NCBI RefSeq assembly: GCF_000819885.1
Contig: NZ_CDBO01000074.1
Location: 62,001 to 126,000 of the forward strand
DNA length: 64,000 bases
From: Aeromonas fluvialis
GTDB taxonomy: Bacteria > Pseudomonadota > Gammaproteobacteria > Enterobacterales > Aeromonadaceae
Direction of reading: 5' to 3'
Shown: positions 57,035-64,000 of the stretch, piece by piece
Position numbering within the stretch: the first letter of the stretch is position 1
Layout: each line of letters opens with the position of its first letter
The notes under the pieces: model-generated
The model's database searches: none
What the model was told of the DNA's origin: nothing
Seen by the model: the letters and a program-made list of their open reading frames with translations, nothing else
Made by a program: the position numbers and the translations under genes

Positions 57035-57976
57035 ATGATGACCATTACCCGTACCGATCTCGCCGAACTGGCCGTCTTCGCCGCCGTCGCCCGTCACCAC
57101 AGTTTCAGCAAGGCCGCCCTCGAACTCGGGGTCTCCGCTTCCGCCCTGAGCCACAGCCTGAAGGGACTGGAAACCCGTCTGGGGGTGCGACTGCTCAACC
57201 GCAGCACCCGTGCCGTGGTGCCGACAGAAGCGGGCCAGCGACTGCTCAAGCAGCTGCTGCCCACCCTCAATACGTTGGAAGAGGCGCTCAGCGAGCTGGC
57301 CCGCAACAGCGATGAGCCGGTGGGGCGACTCAAGATCTGCGCCCCGCGTGGCGCCATCGACAGTTTGCTGGCGCCCGTGCTTATCGACTATCTGCGGCGT
57401 TACCCGAGAATGCAGGTGGAGGTGGTGGAGCAGGAGCTGATGCCCCGGCTGATTGAAGATGGTTACGATGCCGCGCTCTTTTATGGCGATCTGCTACCCA
57501 AGGAGATGATCGGCATCCCCCTCGGCCCGCCCCAGCGCTATCTGGTGGTCGGCTCCCCTGACTACCTGGCCGAACACGGCGCCCCCGCGCACCCGAGCGA
57601 GCTCTGTCGCCACGCCTGCATCGGCTATCGCCTCACCCCGCACCACCACTATCGCTGGGCCTTTGCCGCCGATGGCACCATGCTGGAGATCGAAGTGACC
57701 GGGCCACTCACCACCAGCACCCCGGCCCTCTATCTGGGTGCCGCCGAGGCGGGACTGGGTCTTGCCTACTGTCTGGAAGAGGAGGTGAGCCAAAAGGTCG
57801 CGGAAGGGAAACTGCTCACCGTGCTAGAGCCTTGGTGCCCCACCTTTGCCGGTTTCTATCTCTTTTATCCCAGTCGTCACCAGCTGGGCAGCGGGCTGCG
57901 CATCCTGATCGACATGCTCAAGGCTCACTACCAAAACCCTGGATTGGTGAGTAATACTCAGCAATTCATCAAGTGA
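57035..57976 (+). CDS. LysR-family transcriptional regulator
   Basis: 313 residues: HTH near the N-terminus (FSKAALELGVSASALSHSLKGLETRLGVRLLNRSTRAV) and an effector domain of the type fused in the AaeR/PtxR-like group (LAPVLIDYLRRYPRMQVEVV). Possible starts are TTG 57032, ATG 57035 and ATG 57038; no ribosome site separates them. A MATE efflux gene follows 73 bp downstream with a palindrome between, suggesting control of it. Confidence 0.87.
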   Translation: MMTITRTDLAELAVFAAVARHHSFSKAALELGVSASALSHSLKGLETRLGVRLLNRSTRAVVPTEAGQRLLKQLLPTLNTLEEALSELARNSDEPVGRLKICAPRGAIDSLLAPVLIDYLRRYPRMQVEVVEQELMPRLIEDGYDAALFYGDLLPKEMIGIPLGPPQRYLVVGSPDYLAEHGAPAHPSELCRHACIGYRLTPHHHYRWAFAADGTMLEIEVTGPLTTSTPALYLGAAEAGLGLAYCLEEEVSQKVAEGKLLTVLEPWCPTFAGFYLFYPSRHQLGSGLRILIDMLKAHYQNPGLVSNTQQFIK

Positions 57977-57980
57977 AACC

Positions 57981-57999
57981 CTTATTATCACCAAATAAG
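57981..57999. promoter_or_regulatory. Inverted repeat before the MATE gene
   Basis: CTTATT-ATCACCA-AATAAG, perfect 6-bp arms with a 7-bp spacer, in the 73-bp interval between the LysR and MATE genes. Confidence 0.5.
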
Positions 58000-58049
58000 T
58001 ATTAATTTAGACTAGCTGTTCGATAATCGGACTCCCCGAGAGAACAGAT

Positions 58050-59462
58050 ATGTCTGCCTATTTAACACTGCGGCAACGGGCCATGACCCGTCGCTTTTGG
58101 GCTTACGCCCTTCCTTCCATCCTCGCCATGCTGGTCTCGGGGGCCTACTACCTCATCGACGGCATCTTCGTCGGCCACTATGTCGGCGCCGCCGGCCTCG
58201 CCGGGATCAACCTGGTCTATCCAGTCATCATGGTGCTGATCGGTCTGGCCGCCATGATCAGCATGGGAGCGGCCACCGCCATCTCCTTCCAGCAGGGGGC
58301 GAAAAACGACACGTTGGCCCGTCAGGCGCTGGTCAACGCCCTCTGGCTGCTGGCAGGTCTCGGGATCATTGCACCGGTGCTGCTCTATTACACCCACACC
58401 GATATCCTGCTCGGGCTGGGGATCGAACAGGGCAGCGATACCTGGAAACAGGCCAGTGACTATCTCACCTGGATTGGCGGCGGTACCCTGCTGCTGGCCA
58501 GCAATCTGGCGGCGCCCTATCTGCTGCGCAACGATGGCCGCCCGAAACTGGCCATGGTGCTGGTGAGCGGCGGCGCCGTGCTCAACATCATTCTCAACTA
58601 TGTGATGGTGGCCAAACTGGAGCTCGGCCTGACCGGCACCGCCCAGGCCACCCTGATGGCGGAGGGGATGGTGAGCCTCATCGGCCTTGGCTACTTCTTT
58701 ACCCCCTATGCCCGTTTGCGGCTGGGCTGGCGGGATCTGGTGCCCAACCTCCCCGCCATGCCGCACCTGCTCTTTACCGGTCTGCCGAGCCTGATTGCCC
58801 AGTTCAACCTCGGCCTGCTGCTGATGCTGCACAACAGCCAGCTGATGGTGCATGGCAACGTGAAAGATCTGGCGGGCTTTACCGTGGCCGGTTACACCGA
58901 AGCGGTCTTTATCGTGGTCCTGCAAGGGCTTGCCTTTGGCATCCAGCCCCTCATCAGCAAGGCGGCGGGGGCCAGGCGTCATCGCAACCTCAAGTATCTG
59001 ATGGAGATGGGCCTCAAGTTCACCTTTCTCTACGGCATGTTGGTGTGGCTCATCATCCAGCTGCTGCCCCGGCAAGTGGCCATGCTCTATACCGGCAGGG
59101 AGGATCCCGAACTCATCGATGCCGCGGTCAGCAGCCTGCTGCTCAACCTGGGTGCCATTCCGCTGGAGGGGATCATTATGTTCGGCATCGTGCTGCTGCA
59201 ATCCATGGCGCGCACCCGCCAGGCGCTGATCATCTCGATTGCCAAGACGGTGTTGCTGCTGCCGTTCATCTTCCTGCTGCCGCTGCTGTGGGGCAAAGAC
59301 GGGGTGCTGATGGCCCAGCCCGCCACCGTGCTGCTGCTCACCCCGCCGCTCTGCTGGCTGCTGTGGCGCGAGTGGCTGCGCCTGAAAGTAACCTGCGCGC
59401 CAAAAACCAAGCACCACCCGCAACCCGCCCGTACTCGCGCCGCCGTCCAACTGGCCCGTTAA
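58050..59462 (+). CDS. MATE-family multidrug efflux transporter
   Basis: 470 residues, twelve helices. N-half: PSILAMLVSGAYYLIDGIFVGHYVG (NorM/MepA-type TM1) and GAATAISFQQGAKN; C-half: GYTEAVFIVVLQGLAFGIQPLISKAAGARR. MATE pumps exchange cationic drugs for Na+ or H+. The layout is closest to the MepA branch. The C-terminal tail (TCAPKTKHHPQPARTRAAVQ) is basic. It probably forms a regulated pair with the LysR gene upstream. Confidence 0.9.
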   Translation: MSAYLTLRQRAMTRRFWAYALPSILAMLVSGAYYLIDGIFVGHYVGAAGLAGINLVYPVIMVLIGLAAMISMGAATAISFQQGAKNDTLARQALVNALWLLAGLGIIAPVLLYYTHTDILLGLGIEQGSDTWKQASDYLTWIGGGTLLLASNLAAPYLLRNDGRPKLAMVLVSGGAVLNIILNYVMVAKLELGLTGTAQATLMAEGMVSLIGLGYFFTPYARLRLGWRDLVPNLPAMPHLLFTGLPSLIAQFNLGLLLMLHNSQLMVHGNVKDLAGFTVAGYTEAVFIVVLQGLAFGIQPLISKAAGARRHRNLKYLMEMGLKFTFLYGMLVWLIIQLLPRQVAMLYTGREDPELIDAAVSSLLLNLGAIPLEGIIMFGIVLLQSMARTRQALIISIAKTVLLLPFIFLLPLLWGKDGVLMAQPATVLLLTPPLCWLLWREWLRLKVTCAPKTKHHPQPARTRAAVQLAR

Positions 59463-59486
59463 GGTCACAGGCCCCGCGGTAGCAAT

Positions 59487-59518
59487 AAAAAAACCGGCAT
59501 CCCCTGGTGCCGGTTTTT
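59487..59518 (+). terminator. Terminator of the MATE gene
   Basis: AAAACCGGCA-(8 nt)-TGCCGGTTTTT, 24 bases after the stop. Confidence 0.88.
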
Positions 59519-59551
59519 GCTATTTGTGCAGCCCGTACACATCGCAAATAC

Positions 59552-59580
59552 AGAGAAGCCTCCACAAAGGAGGCTTCTCT
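59552..59580 (-). terminator. Terminator of tyrS
   Basis: AGAGAAGCCTCC-ACAA-GGAGGCTTCTCT, 53 bases beyond the tyrS stop. Confidence 0.75.
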
Positions 59581-59633
59581 TATTCAACGCATCAGCGCGG
59601 ATGACCAGTCACCGCATACTGAGCAATCAGGGC

Positions 59634-60833
59634 TTATTTGACCGTCACGCGGGCAAACTTGCGCTTGCCAACCTGATAGACGGCGGTACCGGCACCAATC
59701 AATGCCTTGCCATCTTCCAGCTTCTCGCCATCCACCTTGACCGCGCCCTGCTTGATCATCCGCAGTGCTTCGGAAGTAGTGGCCACCAGATCGGCCTCTT
59801 TCAGCAGGTTGGCAATGGCCAGCCCTTCCCCTTCCAGCGCCAGTTCGACTTCCGGCATCTCGTCCGGAATGGCGTTCTTGGAGAAGCGCTGGGTGAAATC
59901 TTCGTGAGCCGCTTCGGCCGCCGCTGCGTCGTGGTAGCGGGTGATGATCTCTTTGGCCAGCCAGATCTTCACATCGCGCGGGTTGAGGGTACCGGCGGCG
60001 ATGCCTGCCTTGAACTCCTCGATCTCAGCCAGCGGACGGAAGGAGAGCAGCTCGTAGTAGTTCCACATCAGATCGTCGGTGATGGACATGATCTTGCCGA
60101 ACATCTCGCCCGGGGCATCGTGCACCCCGATGTAGTTGGCAGCGGACTTGGACATCTTCTTGACGCCATCCAGACCCACCAGCAGCGGCATCATCAGCAC
60201 GCACTGGGTCGCCATGCCGGCATCTTTTTGCAACTCGCGGCCCATCAGCAGGTTGAACTTCTGATCGGTACCGCCGAGCTCAACGTCCGCCTTCAGCGCA
60301 ACCGAGTCATAGCCTTGCAGCAGCGGGTAGAGGAATTCGTGGATCGCGATGGATTGGCCGCCGGTGTAGCGCTTTTTGAAGTCGTCACGCTCCATCATGC
60401 GGGCCACGGTCTGCTTGGCCGCCAGCTTGATCATGCCGGTCGCACCCAACTCGCCCAGCCAGGTCGAGTTGTACTCGATGCGGGTCTTGGCCGGGTCGAG
60501 GATCTTGAACGCCTGCTCTGCATAGGTGAGGGCGTTGTGCTTGATAGCCTCTTCGGAGAGCGGCGGACGGGTGCTATTCTTGCCGGAGGGGTCGCCCACC
60601 ATGGCAGTGAAATCGCCGATCAGCAAGATGATCTCGTGGCCCAGATCCTGGAAGGTCTTCAGCTTGTTGAGGATCACGGTATGACCCAGGTGAATATCGG
60701 GGGCAGTCGGGTCCATGCCCAACTTGATGCGCAGCGGGCGCCCTTCCTTCAACTTGGCAACCAGTTCTTCTTCAACCAGAATTTCTTCCGCTCCGCGCTT
60801 GATCTCGGCTAGCGCCACCTCGAGCTGGGACAT
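59634..60833 (-). CDS. tyrS: Tyrosyl-tRNA synthetase
   Basis: 399 residues. Class I motifs: HLGH at 48-51 (HIGH box) and KKMSKS about residue 230, with a C-terminal S4 RNA-binding domain ([25 protein letters not shown]). The length and motif form fit the TyrZ-type bacterial TyrRS rather than E. coli TyrS. The start at 60833 has GGAG 9 bases upstream; ATG 60848 is an alternative. It is divergent from mepM. The three tRNA-Tyr genes of this window are its substrates. Confidence 0.95.
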   Translation of the reverse strand: MSQLEVALAEIKRGAEEILVEEELVAKLKEGRPLRIKLGMDPTAPDIHLGHTVILNKLKTFQDLGHEIILLIGDFTAMVGDPSGKNSTRPPLSEEAIKHNALTYAEQAFKILDPAKTRIEYNSTWLGELGATGMIKLAAKQTVARMMERDDFKKRYTGGQSIAIHEFLYPLLQGYDSVALKADVELGGTDQKFNLLMGRELQKDAGMATQCVLMMPLLVGLDGVKKMSKSAANYIGVHDAPGEMFGKIMSITDDLMWNYYELLSFRPLAEIEEFKAGIAAGTLNPRDVKIWLAKEIITRYHDAAAAEAAHEDFTQRFSKNAIPDEMPEVELALEGEGLAIANLLKEADLVATTSEALRMIKQGAVKVDGEKLEDGKALIGAGTAVYQVGKRKFARVTVK

Positions 60834-60942
60834 TTTTTGACTCTCCATCACGATTCCACAGGGCCAAACATATTACTGGAATGGCGGGCCAATTGGAAAG
60901 GCTGTAAAATCCGGCCATTCTGCCCGACTTCATCTGCTTCTC

Positions 60943-62277
60943 ATGGTTATTTGGCACGCCTTCAACACACTCCCCCACTGGCACCGCAAGATGGTGCTGA
61001 TCTTGAGCATCATGATGATGATGCTGGCAGCCTGGCCAAGCGAACAGGCGGTGGCCACCCGGGTCGATGAAAACGGCAACGAGATTGCCCTGCGACAACA
61101 GGAAGAGAACAGCGACGACAATCTGCCCCCGGCCGACATCACCGCCGATGACGTGCAACCGGCCACCCCGCCCAAACCGCGCTACATCACCAAGCAGGTA
61201 AAGGTACGCCGCGGCGACAACATGGGGGTGATCTTCCAGCGCATTGGCCTCAGCACCACGGATCTGCACCTGATCGGCCAGCTCGAGGGCAGCAATCCCC
61301 TGCGAATGCTGCGACCGGGGCAGGAGCTCACCTTCAAACTCACCGACAACGGCGAGCTGCACAGCCTCTATTACCCCCACAGCCTGGAGCAGGCCCTCAA
61401 GGTGAGCCGTCAGGATGACACCTTCGTGGCCCGCAACGTCAAGATGGCCCTCGATACTCGAGAGCTGGTCAGCAAGGGGGAGATCCGCTCCAGCTTCTGG
61501 GGCGCTGCGGTGGACGCGGGGATGACCGAAGATCAGATCATGGATCTCGCCGCCATCTTCGGCTGGGACATCGACTTTGCCCAGGACTTGCAGCCAGGGG
61601 ACAGCTTCCGGGTGGTCTATGAGGAGAAATTCCGCGACGACGAGCGGGTCGCCTCCGGCGATATCCTAGCCGCCGAATTCATCAACCAGGGTGAGATCTA
61701 CCGCGCCGTTCTCCATGAGGATGGCAACTACTACACGCCCCAGGGCAAGGCGATGCGCAAGAGCTTCCTGCGCGCGCCGGTCAATTTCAAATACATCAGC
61801 TCCAATTTCAACCCACGCCGTCTCCATCCAGTGACCGGCAAGATCCGTCCCCACAACGGCATCGACTATGTGGCACCTGTGGGGACCCCCATCATGGCTG
61901 CAGGCTCCGGCAGCGTGGTGGCCGCCGGCTACAATCAGTTCAACGGCAACTATGTCTTCATCAAGCACGCCGGCAACTACGTGACCAAGTACCTGCACCT
62001 CACCAAGCGCACCGTCAACAAGGGGCAGCGGGTGAAGCAGGGGCAGACCATCGGCACACTGGGGGGCACAGGCCGCGTCACCGGCCCGCACCTGCACTAT
62101 GAATTCGTGGTAGGCGGCGTGCACAAAAACCCGCGCACCCTCACCCTGCCCCAGGCAGAGACTCTCACCGGGCGCGAGCTGGCCAACTTCAAAAAACTGG
62201 CGATGCCGCAACTGGCCAAACTCGACAGCCCGGAGCTGCAATTGGCCCAGAACAAGCGGGAGAGCCGTGGTCATTGA
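60943..62277 (+). CDS. mepM: Murein DD-endopeptidase MepM-like (peptidase M23)
   Basis: 444 residues. A membrane anchor (about 17-32) precedes an OapA/LysM-like region (about 75-160, VKVRRGDNMGVIFQRIGLS) and a LytM domain. Zinc ligands are H304 and D308 in HNGIDYV and H385 in HLHYEF, with H383 catalytic. It cleaves D-Ala-mDAP crosslinks during wall growth. tyrS lies divergently upstream and anmK 105 bp downstream, the Vibrio/Aeromonas order. Confidence 0.93.
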   Translation: MVIWHAFNTLPHWHRKMVLILSIMMMMLAAWPSEQAVATRVDENGNEIALRQQEENSDDNLPPADITADDVQPATPPKPRYITKQVKVRRGDNMGVIFQRIGLSTTDLHLIGQLEGSNPLRMLRPGQELTFKLTDNGELHSLYYPHSLEQALKVSRQDDTFVARNVKMALDTRELVSKGEIRSSFWGAAVDAGMTEDQIMDLAAIFGWDIDFAQDLQPGDSFRVVYEEKFRDDERVASGDILAAEFINQGEIYRAVLHEDGNYYTPQGKAMRKSFLRAPVNFKYISSNFNPRRLHPVTGKIRPHNGIDYVAPVGTPIMAAGSGSVVAAGYNQFNGNYVFIKHAGNYVTKYLHLTKRTVNKGQRVKQGQTIGTLGGTGRVTGPHLHYEFVVGGVHKNPRTLTLPQAETLTGRELANFKKLAMPQLAKLDSPELQLAQNKRESRGH

Positions 62278-62382
62278 GCCACAGCGAGTTTGGTGTTTCA
62301 TACAACAGACCTGACAAAGGGAGATCAGCCACTCTCCCAAGCAGAGGCGTGTTCCCGTAAACAAGAAGGGTGAGGAAAGTTC

Positions 62383-63495
62383 ATGGCCGAGCGTTATATC
62401 GGATTGATGTCAGGCACCAGCATGGACGGTATCGACGCAGTGCTGGTGGTCATCGACGGGGAGCGCCTCAAGGTCGAGGCGGCGCTCTGCCACCCCTGGC
62501 CAGCGCAGGCTGCTTGCGAACTGCACACCCTTTGCACTCTGGGTGACAACGAAATCGACCGCATGGGAGTGGCCGATAATCTGGTGGCGCGAGAGTTTGC
62601 CGCCGCGACCCAGGCGCTGCTGGCCAAGGCGGAGCTTGAGCCAAAAGATATTCGCGCCATCGGCAGCCACGGTCAGACCATCCGCCATCGCCCACAGCTC
62701 GGCTTTACCCTGCAGATCGGCAACGCCGCCCTACTGGCGGCGCTGACCGGCATCGACGTGATCGCCGATTTTCGCACCATGGATATGGCCCTCGGTGGTC
62801 AGGGAGCGCCGCTGGTGCCCGCCTTCCATCAAGTACTGTTTGCCAAGCCTGGCGCCTTGCGGGTGGTGCTGAACCTCGGTGGCATCGCCAATATCTCGGT
62901 ACTGCCGGGCCAAGCCGACGGGGTCTATGGTTTTGATACCGGTCCCGCCAACACCCTGCTCGATGGCTGGTATCGCCGCCATCTGTCGCACGGGGGCAAC
63001 TATGACGCCGGGGGCAAATGGGCTACCAGTGGTCACACTGTCCCGCCCCTGCTGGACAAGCTGCTAGCTCACCCCTACTTCGCAGCTCCCGCCCCCAAGA
63101 GCACCGGACGGGAGATGTTCACCCTCGACTGGCTCGATGGCGAGCTGGCAGGCTGTGCCTATGCTCCCGTGGATGTGCAGCGCACCCTGCAGGCGCTCAC
63201 CTGCCACAGCATTGCCCGCCAGCTGCCCGCACCGAATGAGGGGCAAACCCGACCCGAGCTGTTTATCTGTGGCGGTGGGGCCCATAACGCCCCGCTGCTG
63301 GCGGAACTTGCGACGTGCTTGCCCAGGTGGCGCATCACCACCACCGACGAGTTGGGTATCGCGCCGGACTGGGTAGAAGGGGCTGCCTTTGCCTGGCTGG
63401 CCCAGCGCTTTATCCACCGTCAGCCCGGTAACCTGCCAGCCGTGACCGGCGCCAGCCGCCCGGCCGTGCTGGGGGCTCTCTACCCAGCCCCCTAG
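62383..63495 (+). CDS. anmK: Anhydro-N-acetylmuramic acid kinase
   Basis: 370 residues (E. coli 369). Phosphate-binding GLMSGTSMDGIDAVLV at the N-terminus, GSHGQTIRH and GFDTGPAN in the sugar-kinase core. It converts 1,6-anhydroMurNAc plus ATP to MurNAc-6-phosphate in peptidoglycan recycling. Following mepM, it links wall cleavage and recovery. Confidence 0.96.
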   Translation: MAERYIGLMSGTSMDGIDAVLVVIDGERLKVEAALCHPWPAQAACELHTLCTLGDNEIDRMGVADNLVAREFAAATQALLAKAELEPKDIRAIGSHGQTIRHRPQLGFTLQIGNAALLAALTGIDVIADFRTMDMALGGQGAPLVPAFHQVLFAKPGALRVVLNLGGIANISVLPGQADGVYGFDTGPANTLLDGWYRRHLSHGGNYDAGGKWATSGHTVPPLLDKLLAHPYFAAPAPKSTGREMFTLDWLDGELAGCAYAPVDVQRTLQALTCHSIARQLPAPNEGQTRPELFICGGGAHNAPLLAELATCLPRWRITTTDELGIAPDWVEGAAFAWLAQRFIHRQPGNLPAVTGASRPAVLGALYPAP

Positions 63496-63524
63496 CTATC
63501 CCCCGTACACACCAGACACTCAAA

Positions 63525-63555
63525 TGACGACAGCCCCGATCTGGGGCTGTCGTCA
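63525..63555 (+). terminator. Terminator of anmK
   Basis: TGACGACAGCCCC-GATCT-GGGGCTGTCGTCA, a 13-bp stem 29 bases past the stop. It may serve both strands, since the next gene is convergent. Confidence 0.85.
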
Positions 63556-63596
63556 TGTCACATCATGGACATCGGCACGCTGGCCAACATCGGTTG

Positions 63597-64000
63597 TTAC
63601 ATGGCATTGGTGGACTCGAAAATCTTGTCTGCCGAGGCTTCGACAAAGCCCGGATAGAGTACGCCGTCGGCCTGCGGATAGCGCAGGGCGAATTCGTAGA
63701 AGCAGCTCGGGATGGTACGAACCCCATCGCTGAATGGCACCTCTGCTTTGTCGGCCATGGTGGAAGATTGCTCCAGCATCACCTGCGGGTCCCCTTTCAC
63801 CTCACCCCCCACGCTGTTGAGGACGAACCCCGCCGCCTTCAGCGCCGCGTTGACCTGATGGATGGTGTCAAAATCCTTCAACTTGTTGATATTGACCGTG
63901 AAGTGGTTAGCACGATAGCCCCATGCCGCCATCCAGGCCGCATACTCGCTCTCGGCCAGCAGGGTCTGGTAGTCGGCATAGGATACCTGCCAGGGGGCAC
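63597..64000 (-). CDS. DUF1338-family protein, partial (runs off the window)
   Basis: C-terminal part, 133 residues, still open at the window end; upstream codons read PAWQVSYADYDQTLLAESEYAAWMAAWGYRAN in the same frame (internal Met at 63932 is not a start). Motifs NHFTVNIN and VPFSDGV...SCFYEFALRYP fit DUF1338, whose members include the 2-oxoadipate dioxygenase/decarboxylase HglS and YdcJ. The NHFT histidine is a likely metal ligand. The function of this short form is not established. Confidence 0.75.
   Translation of the reverse strand, partial: APWQVSYADYQTLLAESEYAAWMAAWGYRANHFTVNINKLKDFDTIHQVNAALKAAGFVLNSVGGEVKGDPQVMLEQSSTMADKAEVPFSDGVRTIPSCFYEFALRYPQADGVLYPGFVEASADKIFESTNAM

Noticed and set aside
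58062-59468. A 468-codon open frame opposite the MATE gene
   Set aside because: His/Gln-rich antisense shadow; the plus strand encodes a clear MATE transporter.

Overview
The window looks like a chromosomal segment of a gammaproteobacterium of the Aeromonas type. The evidence is GC-rich coding sequence with E. coli/Vibrio-like gene content, the orders sohB/yciK, cysZ/smc-zipA-ligA, ldtD-mepK, cadC-cadBA and tyrS/mepM-anmK, a PliI-type lysozyme inhibitor, and a second divergent PurA. Species cannot be fixed from sequence alone. No prophage, CRISPR array, rRNA or plasmid feature was seen. The only mobile DNA is a degraded IS patch near 18.56-19.38 kb.

Layout. 0-9 kb: topA, astB, three identical tRNA-Tyr genes, trhP (tRNA U34 hydroxylation) with a 2[4Fe-4S] ferredoxin, a DUF1090-like gene with an amber codon, a DsrE-like protein and a wrecked MFS gene. 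9-19.4 kb: sohB, yciK, two LysR regulators, a sugar-efflux-type MFS, a MalY/PatB lyase, an orphan TAXI binding protein, a divergent PurA paralogue and the IS remnants. 19.4-27.9 kb: ligA (with a duplicated domain Ia), zipA, smc, cysZ, a TRIC-like channel. 27.9-37.1 kb: small lipoprotein, mepK, ldtD, a solute-binding protein, a four-gene Gtr-like glycan-modification cluster and a MalS-type alpha-amylase. 37.4-48.2 kb: orphan NarL-type regulator, TetR/hydrolase pair, patatin lipase, Kef-type antiporter, diguanylate cyclase, tilS, M13 peptidase, pliI. 48.3-54.3 kb: the complete acid-inducible lysine decarboxylase system cadA-cadB-cadC. 54.6-64 kb: yjeH, a sharply shortened sdaC-like gene, LysR/MATE pair, tyrS, mepM, anmK and the edge of a DUF1338 gene.

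Themes. Several genes act on the envelope (mepK, ldtD, mepM, anmK, zipA, pliI, the Gtr-like cluster). Translation genes are also frequent (tRNA-Tyr x3, tyrS, trhP, tilS). Transport genes show clear decay: an MFS gene with deletion plus frameshift, a SdaC-like gene with an in-frame internal deletion, and a TAXI gene with a premature amber. With the DUF1090 amber and the IS debris, this suggests relaxed selection on some uptake and efflux functions.

The best leads for something undescribed are the tandem duplication in LigA, the PurA paralogue with altered substrate loops and a LysR operator in its promoter, the Gtr-like cluster with an unknown anchored protein and a GT-C enzyme, and five TTGATA repeats upstream of cadBA beside a CadC that lacks the known periplasmic cysteine pair.
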